From Angomonas ambiguus (Eukaryota > Euglenozoa > Kinetoplastea > Trypanosomatida > Trypanosomatidae): DNA of 64,000 bases. Of the stretch, positions 58,787 to 64,000 are shown in pieces. How positions within the stretch are numbered: position 1 is the first letter of the stretch; each line of letters opens with the position of its first letter. The translations under genes were made by a program, and so were the position numbers. The stretch covers positions 248,001 to 312,000 of the forward strand of contig JADNSB010000003.1 in assembly GCA_019695575.1 (NCBI GenBank). The letters run 5' to 3'. The notes beneath the pieces were generated by a model. That model was not told the DNA's origin and ran no database searches. It worked only from the letters and a program-made list of their open reading frames with translations.

Positions 58787-59019
58787 TTCACTGTAGAGGG
58801 TAACAACCTGTTTTTTTTTTCTTTTTTTTTCTCTTCTCTTCTCTTCTCTCTCTCTCTCTCTCTCTTTCTTTTCTTTGATGCTAACAGAATATAACAGCAA
58901 ATGAAAAGGGAAATAAAAAAAAAAAAATAACGGTACAAAAGGAAAACAACAAAATACAAACAAAGAGGCACACTTGTATAATGCGTCCTTACTTGGAACA
59001 AAAAGTTGTAAAGCATGTA

Positions 59020-59060
<41 letters not shown>

Positions 59061-59102
59061 AAAATTCAGCAAATTGAAAAGAATATAGGGAGTATACATA
59101 AA
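58787..59102. other. Gene-free spacer with reversed-polarity purine tract
   Basis: 316 bases. At 58811-58875 a T/C-rich tract lies on the plus strand, i.e. purine-rich (GA, A) on the coding strand, the opposite of other tracts in the window. A-runs at 58914-58927 and (AT)n at 59024-59055 follow. The purine tract lies directly before the Fcf2 ATG. Confidence 0.65.
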
Positions 59103-61157
59103 TCACGAGTGACGTGCTAACTTAATTTTGAGGTTTTGGTTTTCTCCCTCCAGTGCAATATTCTTTTCCAACGTTTCTTGAAGAAGCGTTTGAAGAAACT
59201 TCAGCTTGTCTTCCTCCCTGACCACTTGACCCGGAGCGGTTTTATTTTTGATTTCGATAATATGGTTGAGCATGTTGGACTGGATTTGTAGCTCCTCTTT
59301 TTGCGAGGCACAACGCTGTTGAAGGTCGGCAATGTGTCCACTCATAGACCACTTTTCCTCTTGCAGGATGGTCAATCGCTGTAACAGGGCCTCATTCTCC
59401 AACTGGATCGTTTCCACAAGCGACATATTTTCCGGGTCATAGCGGGATTCAATCTCGGTGAGTGTCATGGACATAGACGGTGACATCATTCGAGGGTTAT
59501 TATTGTTATTATTAAGATCTGACACCGGATTCGTACTAGCGTTGTGGGTAGAGGCGAGAGAGGTCGGCTCGGGGGAGTTACGACCAGAGACGAAGGCACC
59601 CGTTCGACTCGGTGAAATGGATTCAGACAAAAGGGAGAGTTTACTATTCCGCTGCGCCTGCTTCAGCAATTGTGTCATCTGCTGCAGCTCCTCCTGACAG
59701 GAGGAAAGCGCTTGTTTTAGCTCCTTGTTGAGGGTGATGATCTGTTTCATCTCGGCCTTCTTTTTGGCTTCCAAACTTTCCACACGACGTTCATAAATTA
59801 ATTTCAACTCCTCCAACATTTTCTCCCGTTCTAAAGAGTGGGACGTTGCGACCTCCTCGGAGGAGGAAGTAGGGACAGCTTCCGTTGTGGCTGACGGACT
59901 CCCCGTGGTGTTCACCGTCTCTGTGTAGGTGTTATTATTAGGGGATGGATTAGGACTCTCTTTCACCGCACTCCCCGTCCCCCTCTCCGGTACACGCTTC
60001 CCTATTTGGTGAAATACCACCTCCTTTACCTGAAGATCTACTAAACTCTTCTGCAAGTGTGGCACCGCCTTGGCGTACACCTTCAACTGGAGGTTCTGTT
60101 GCTGGATCACGTCATCCATCTCGGCGTACTTTGTGTCGTACTCCTCACTCCGTTCTCGGAGTGTATTCCGTAGTTTGATAAACTCTTTTTCCAAGTTTCT
60201 ATACCGCTCCAGGTCTTCCATCTCGGAGGCTTCACGAGTTATGTCGAGTTCCTTATCGTTGGCCTCCCTCTTTAATTCCAGAAGCGAACTTTTTAACTCG
60301 GCGATTTCTTTATTCATCGTCGTGTTCAGCTCCTCCAACTTTTGGCGCCTCTGATTTTCTTTTCGGTACTGTTGTTTGTACTTTTCCTTCTGTGCCGTGA
60401 GAGTTTCCAACTCTCTTCGAAATACCTCGTGAGCATCCGTTACCTCGCTAGCCTCTGGTGGAGTGGCCTTTGCCGGCGTCACCTCCATGGAGGGAGGGCT
60501 CCCTACGTCCGCGCTAAAGAGTCTCTGAAGTTGACCCTCAAGAGCACTATTTTTCTCCTTTAAAAAGTTTACCGACTTTTGCAGCTCCTCCACCCTCGTC
60601 TGTAGTTGTTGCTTTTCATACAACACACACTCATTCGCTAATGCCGCAACATCCACCGTCACGGAAGGGGAGGAGGAGGCGAGTTTGGCCTTAGCGGCCG
60701 CCAACTCCGCCTTTAGATCCTCTACCAGTGCCTTTCCGGCCGCAGTAGGTGGTACTGTTTCCACCTTAGCAGAGGCGGTGGTAGCGGTCACCACATCCGT
60801 CGATAAGGAGGGTGGTAGAGGTGGAGTTACCGTGCCAGAGAGTGTGGCGTCCTTCTTTTCCTCCCCGCTATTCTGTGCCACGACCACCACCTTCCCCTTT
60901 ACGACACGCCCCTCCCCGTCCTTCTTATCGGTTACCGCCGCCCCTCCTCCTACAGCGGGACCCTTGGGCGCTCCAACCGCTGGGGACGTGTGGAGTTTCT
61001 CCACCTCCCCTCGTAGAGTGACGTGCCGCTGATACAACTGTTCCATTTCCTTGATCAGCCCGTCCACCGTCGGTGGCAGCGGGAGGAGGTCGCTATGATA
61101 TCGTACTACAGTGGCCTGCACAGCAGCAGAAGGTTTTACCTTTTCTTCCTCTGCCAT
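59103..61157 (-). CDS. Coiled-coil protein, unidentified
   Basis: 684 residues. N-terminal helix and Pro/Gly/Ala/Thr-rich linker (about 60-165), then coiled coil (about 170-215, 240-400, 440-520, 580-684) with Ser/Asn/Thr-rich breaks (about 405-440 and 530-570). The C-terminal heptads (NEALLQRLTILQEEKWSMSG, LQQRCASQKEELQ) vaguely recall CCDC186-type Golgi coiled coils, but similarity by eye is weak. Cytoskeletal or membrane-tether function is possible. Confidence 0.75.
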   Translation of the reverse strand: MAEEEKVKPSAAVQATVVRYHSDLLPLPPTVDGLIKEMEQLYQRHVTLRGEVEKLHTSPAVGAPKGPAVGGGAAVTDKKDGEGRVVKGKVVVVAQNSGEEKKDATLSGTVTPPLPPSLSTDVVTATTASAKVETVPPTAAGKALVEDLKAELAAAKAKLASSSPSVTVDVAALANECVLYEKQQLQTRVEELQKSVNFLKEKNSALEGQLQRLFSADVGSPPSMEVTPAKATPPEASEVTDAHEVFRRELETLTAQKEKYKQQYRKENQRRQKLEELNTTMNKEIAELKSSLLELKREANDKELDITREASEMEDLERYRNLEKEFIKLRNTLRERSEEYDTKYAEMDDVIQQQNLQLKVYAKAVPHLQKSLVDLQVKEVVFHQIGKRVPERGTGSAVKESPNPSPNNNTYTETVNTTGSPSATTEAVPTSSSEEVATSHSLEREKMLEELKLIYERRVESLEAKKKAEMKQIITLNKELKQALSSCQEELQQMTQLLKQAQRNSKLSLLSESISPSRTGAFVSGRNSPEPTSLASTHNASTNPVSDLNNNNNNPRMMSPSMSMTLTEIESRYDPENMSLVETIQLENEALLQRLTILQEEKWSMSGHIADLQQRCASQKEELQIQSNMLNHIIEIKNKTAPGQVVREEDKLKFLQTLLQETLEKNIALEGENQNLKIKLARHS

Positions 61158-61412
61158 CTCTTAATTTATCTATAATTAAGTTCTCGCTAATTTTGGATCC
61201 TTTAAGATGCTCGTTGTTTAGTGGAGTACAGGTGGAATAAACAAAGAAAAAAAAAAACATAAAATTAACAAAGAGAAAGAAGGTCGTAATGGTTGGCAAT
61301 TGGAATGGGGAGGATCAGGGTGAGGTAGAGGAAAGCGAAACAATAATAATAAAAGAAAAGACTACAGACTAGAGAATAGAGAGAGAGAACTATACAACTG
61401 GATATACGCTCG

Positions 61413-62006
61413 TTAGCAATCCTTCTGAAGTCGGGTCGATTCCGCTTCACAGATCTGTTGAAATTGCTTCAGTTTTTCCATCATTTTCTCTATTTCACTC
61501 ATGGATACATCTCGGCCCGACGCGAACTGCACCCGTACGCACCCCATCGCCTCATCGATAGACCCAGTCCACAAACCGGCGTCGATGGCCTCCAGTATCA
61601 CCTCCTCCACCGCCTCGAGGGTCTGACACTGAAGGGGAGCCTTGAGAGCCTCTAACGGTACCACAGACCTCCCCGCTGCGGAGTTGGAATAAAAGGACAA
61701 AAGAGAAAGTACTTTCATTTTGGAAGTGATGATTTGTTTTTCTTCATGGAACGATTTCAATGCATCCGAGTGCATTAATCGGTCTAGATCTGCCATCACT
61801 CCCACACTAAGGGTATCCAACACTTGGATCAATGGTTCACTCTCCTCTTTTTTCCAAAATTGAATCACTTTTGGGTGGTGACGTAGCGCGGCATAGAAAT
61901 ACACCGTAGGATCTCGAATAGACTGCACTAACAAGGAGCGTACGGCGTCCTCGCTGTTGACGGAGGCGCTGCTGAGTTGTTGGTAGTACACGGCGCCGTC
62001 CGTCAT
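61413..62006 (-). CDS. CSN7: COP9 signalosome subunit CSN7-like
   Basis: 197 residues from the ATG at 62004-62006 (the longer frame starts at TTG and is rejected). The C-terminal half has the PCI winged-helix pattern of CSN7: KMKVLSLLSFYSNSAAGRSV, PLEALKAPLQCQTLEAVEEV then ILEAIDAGLWTGSIDEAMGC, and VRVQFASGRDVS, close to CSN7's '[20 protein letters not shown]...VDYSIGRD'. CSN7 is a scaffold of the COP9 signalosome, which removes NEDD8 from cullins. Shorter than animal CSN7 (about 265) at the C-terminus. Confidence 0.75.
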   Translation of the reverse strand: MTDGAVYYQQLSSASVNSEDAVRSLLVQSIRDPTVYFYAALRHHPKVIQFWKKEESEPLIQVLDTLSVGVMADLDRLMHSDALKSFHEEKQIITSKMKVLSLLSFYSNSAAGRSVVPLEALKAPLQCQTLEAVEEVILEAIDAGLWTGSIDEAMGCVRVQFASGRDVSMSEIEKMMEKLKQFQQICEAESTRLQKDC

Positions 62007-62389
62007 GGGGTCTACTATATAGAATTTTGTTTTTAGTGACTGTTCTCTTGAATACAAAGAAGAGGTGAATCGCCCAACCTAACACACAAGTAGTGGTTAA
62101 AAAAAAAAAAAAGAGAAAAAAAAGAAGGAGAACGAGACAGTTATTGGTTGAATACAAACAGCTGGTTGTGATTGTACCACACACTTAGCTATATCTACAT
62201 TTTGTTTCTTCGGAAAAGAAGCTGAACAGTTTACCAAACATAACAGAGAAAAAAAAAAATTGAAAAAAGACAGCATGTGAATAATATGAGAAGTGAAAGT
62301 GGTTACACCGTTTTATAATCATATAATTATATATTTTTCTTTTCGCTAATCATGGGGTCTAATAATATAAAAAAACAGTAAACCAAATG
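62007..62389. other. Gene-free spacer
   Basis: 383 bases with an A-run at 62099-62113 that reads as a long T-tract on the coding strand, followed by TTAG near 62080, a likely trans-splice acceptor for CSN7. More A-runs at about 62250. Nothing else seen. Confidence 0.65.
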
Positions 62390-62698
62390 CTACTTTTTAC
62401 TGTTGGGGGAGCCGTCGTTAATAGTTTTGGTGGATTCCGTCGTGTTTCCTTTTCTATCATTGCCCTCCACCTCTTTCTTCCCTTTCCCAATCTCTTTGTC
62501 AGGGGAGGTGCTCTCGAACAGACTGGAGAAATCACTGGAGATTTCCTTTATTGCCGCCCCTGCCCATATTCCTAATTTTTCACCGGTGACTTCTCTTTCC
62601 ATTCGAGCTGCCTTTTCTGCTGCCCGTTGCACCACACTGGAGTTGGCTATCTCTTTCTCCAGCATTTGCATTAGTTTTCTCCGAAAAAAATTGGACAT
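62390..62698 (-). CDS. Small unidentified charged protein
   Basis: 102 residues from the ATG at 62696-62698 (the longer upstream frame is hydrophobic low-complexity and is rejected). Helical N-terminus MSNFFRRKLMQMLEKEIANS, with the rest Ala/Glu-rich then disordered, charged and Ser/Thr-rich (KGKKEVEGNDRKGNTTEST). No family recognised. Might be a membrane-associated or mitochondrial adaptor. Confidence 0.5.
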   Translation of the reverse strand: MSNFFRRKLMQMLEKEIANSSVVQRAAEKAARMEREVTGEKLGIWAGAAIKEISSDFSSLFESTSPDKEIGKGKKEVEGNDRKGNTTESTKTINDGSPNSKK

Positions 62699-63076
62699 CT
62701 TTGGAGTTGACTGGGGAAGAAGGGAGAGGAGAGTATACAAAGCGGTCAATATGCTATAATAATATGAACTAGCAGAAATCAGGACCTTTGTAGTGTGTTG
62801 TGAGGCCAACAAAAAAAAAAAAGAGAGAGAGAGAGAGTGAGAAGAAAAGTGGAAATAATAAACCGAAGACAAAACGAGAAGACACACACACACACAAAAA
62901 AAAAAAAAAAAACATGAGTAACAGTACCCATTTGGTTGAGATACTTATTGTAAGGTATTTTTTTAAGACTCACTAACAAAAAATCAGTACCTCTGGGGAG
63001 AGTGAGACCGAATATTTCGTAGAAAGGAAGAAAGAGTAAGAATAAACGTCTATTTGAGTAGTAGTGACACCCGGCG
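62699..63076. other. Gene-free spacer
   Basis: 378 bases with a GA repeat at 62823-62838, a CA repeat and A-run at about 62882-62911, pyrimidine-rich on the coding strand. No gene seen. Confidence 0.65.
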
Positions 63077-63928
63077 TTAACTAAAGTATTTCCGCTTCTG
63101 CTTATTCTCCTTCACATAAATGCAATCCTTGGGTATCTTATACTTTTCGGTCAGTATAACCGCCAGCTGGTCCACCACATTCCCTTGAATCTCCACGCAG
63201 TCCTGCGTCTCTCCCTCGGCCGCCGCCCTCACCCCACCGCCGCTAGAAAACGTCTTTCGGAACTCCTTCGCTACATCTTTCAGATTAAATCCAAACAAGT
63301 CGAGTCCGTAGATGGAGGTAATCATTCGCTTCCCCGTCCTCACCTGTGCCGTGAGGAGCACCATCCTCTCCAACGCCTTCTTCACCCCTCGTCCCTCCAG
63401 CAAGGCTTCTAGTCGCTCCTTCTCAGTGAGGATTCGTCGTTTCCGTCCCTTCTCCTCCGCTTCAGCCAACTCCGCCGCGTGTTCCTGCAGCCACGGGCGA
63501 CACTTCTCCATCATCCCACTGAACTCACACATCTCCGCGGGGAAAGTACAGATGGGACAGTACAACACCTGGATCGGCTCCTGACGGGTAATGACAATCT
63601 CCTCCTCGTCATCGTCGCCGTCGTTGGCTGCTTTCGTTTTTGACTCCTTCTTTGCGGGTTCTTCATTCCCTCCCTTCTTTTTGGATTTGCCTTTTCCGCC
63701 TCCCTTTTCCGCCTTATTTCCTCGATACACCTTTTTCTTTTTCTTTCCGTCGTCAGAGTCTGCCTCGCTATGCTCGGACTCCGATTCCGCGTCCGATGCC
63801 TTTTCCTTTTTCTCCTCCTCCTCGTGGGAGGCAGGGTCGACTACTTCCGTCTCACTTCCAGAGTCACTACCCTCACTCTCAGACTCTTCTTGAACCTGCT
63901 TTTTCTTGTTCTTCTTGTTACGAGCCAT
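63077..63928 (-). CDS. DENR: Density-regulated protein DENR (translation re-initiation factor)
   Basis: 283 residues. The N-terminal 105 residues are very acidic and lysine-rich (EEESESEGSDSGSETEVVD-type sequence, KKKKK runs) and look disordered. Then comes the DENR zinc region VLYCPICTFPAEMCEFSG with following Cys, and the SUI1 domain (LTAQVRTGKRMITSIYGLDL, GFNLKDVAKEFRKTFSSGGG, CVEIQGNVVDQLAVILTEKY). DENR with MCT-1 removes tRNA/40S after termination and supports re-initiation. The acidic N-terminal extension is unusual for DENR (human 198 residues). Confidence 0.92.
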   Translation of the reverse strand: MARNKKNKKKQVQEESESEGSDSGSETEVVDPASHEEEEKKEKASDAESESEHSEADSDDGKKKKKVYRGNKAEKGGGKGKSKKKGGNEEPAKKESKTKAANDGDDDEEEIVITRQEPIQVLYCPICTFPAEMCEFSGMMEKCRPWLQEHAAELAEAEEKGRKRRILTEKERLEALLEGRGVKKALERMVLLTAQVRTGKRMITSIYGLDLFGFNLKDVAKEFRKTFSSGGGVRAAAEGETQDCVEIQGNVVDQLAVILTEKYKIPKDCIYVKENKQKRKYFS

Positions 63929-64000
63929 AACAGGGGCTGTGAAATTGCACTGTTTTTTATTTTTATTTTTACTATTATTATTTCTCTTTTTTCTTTTCTT

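Noticed and set aside
58787-58963. Glu-Arg/Lys N-terminal extension of Fcf2
   Set aside because: Encoded by a GA-rich repeat preceded by hydrophobic nonsense; Fcf2 similarity begins after the ATG at 58786.
62699-62893. Hydrophobic extension of the 102-residue protein, as a membrane segment
   Set aside because: It is a CT-rich tract read in frame, with a better ATG downstream; no independent sign of a real membrane helix.

Overview
The 64 kb window looks like nuclear DNA of a kinetoplastid protist (trypanosomatid or bodonid; I cannot place the genus). About 40 protein genes all lie on the minus strand, head to tail. None shows an intron. They are separated by 100-560 bp of AT-rich DNA full of A-runs and (GA)n repeats, which read on the coding strand as the T- and TC-rich polypyrimidine tracts that precede trans-splice acceptors. 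Gene contents fit: IFT144, LC8, B9D2, CPSF100, RPB6, DENR and many coiled-coil or mitochondrial proteins of unknown function. I see no transposon, CRISPR array, rRNA or convincing tRNA.

Layout from low to high coordinates (reverse of transcription): 1-10 kb, a partial gene, a divergent YTH-like protein, a Dph6 diphthamide ligase, a BMT5-like methyltransferase with zinc fingers and a 1364-residue coiled-coil protein; 9.7-17.3 kb, a run of small genes (CEP44-like, Sft2, Bet1-like SNARE, RAMP4, several mitochondrial-looking unknowns); 17.7-30.4 kb, ETF-beta, TypA, RPB6, a possible glomulin/ALF4-like protein, CPSF100, a multi-dsRBD-like mitochondrial protein and a UCH deubiquitinase; 30.7-43.7 kb, IFT144, a mitochondrial carrier, a CID-plus-zinc protein, a PTPMT1-like phosphatase, a Bud13-like protein, a motor-dead kinesin relative and LC8; 43.9-51.6 kb, a long coiled-coil protein, an FCP1/BRCT pseudophosphatase, B9D2 and a SPRY protein; 51.6-53.6 kb, a 2 kb gene-free gap with islands that may be small structured RNAs; 53.6-64 kb, a RING/zinc protein, a DUF1308 protein, Fcf2, a coiled-coil protein, CSN7 and DENR.

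The genes are not an operon in the bacterial sense: polycistronic neighbours in kinetoplastids are usually unrelated. Themes do recur: cilium/basal body (IFT144, B9D2, LC8, CEP44-like), ubiquitin/cullin control (CSN7, UCH, RING, possible glomulin), Pol II and mRNA 3'-end machinery (RPB6, CPSF100, CID protein, FCP1 pseudophosphatase) and mitochondrial functions. Most notable are two apparent pseudoenzymes, the FCP1-like protein without its catalytic aspartates and the kinesin-like protein without its P-loop, plus the gap with box C/D-like RNA candidates.

Starts were chosen at ATG codons. Several longer open frames begin at GTG or TTG, or read back through a polypyrimidine tract, and were trimmed. 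Family assignments come from sequence patterns remembered for each family; no search was run.
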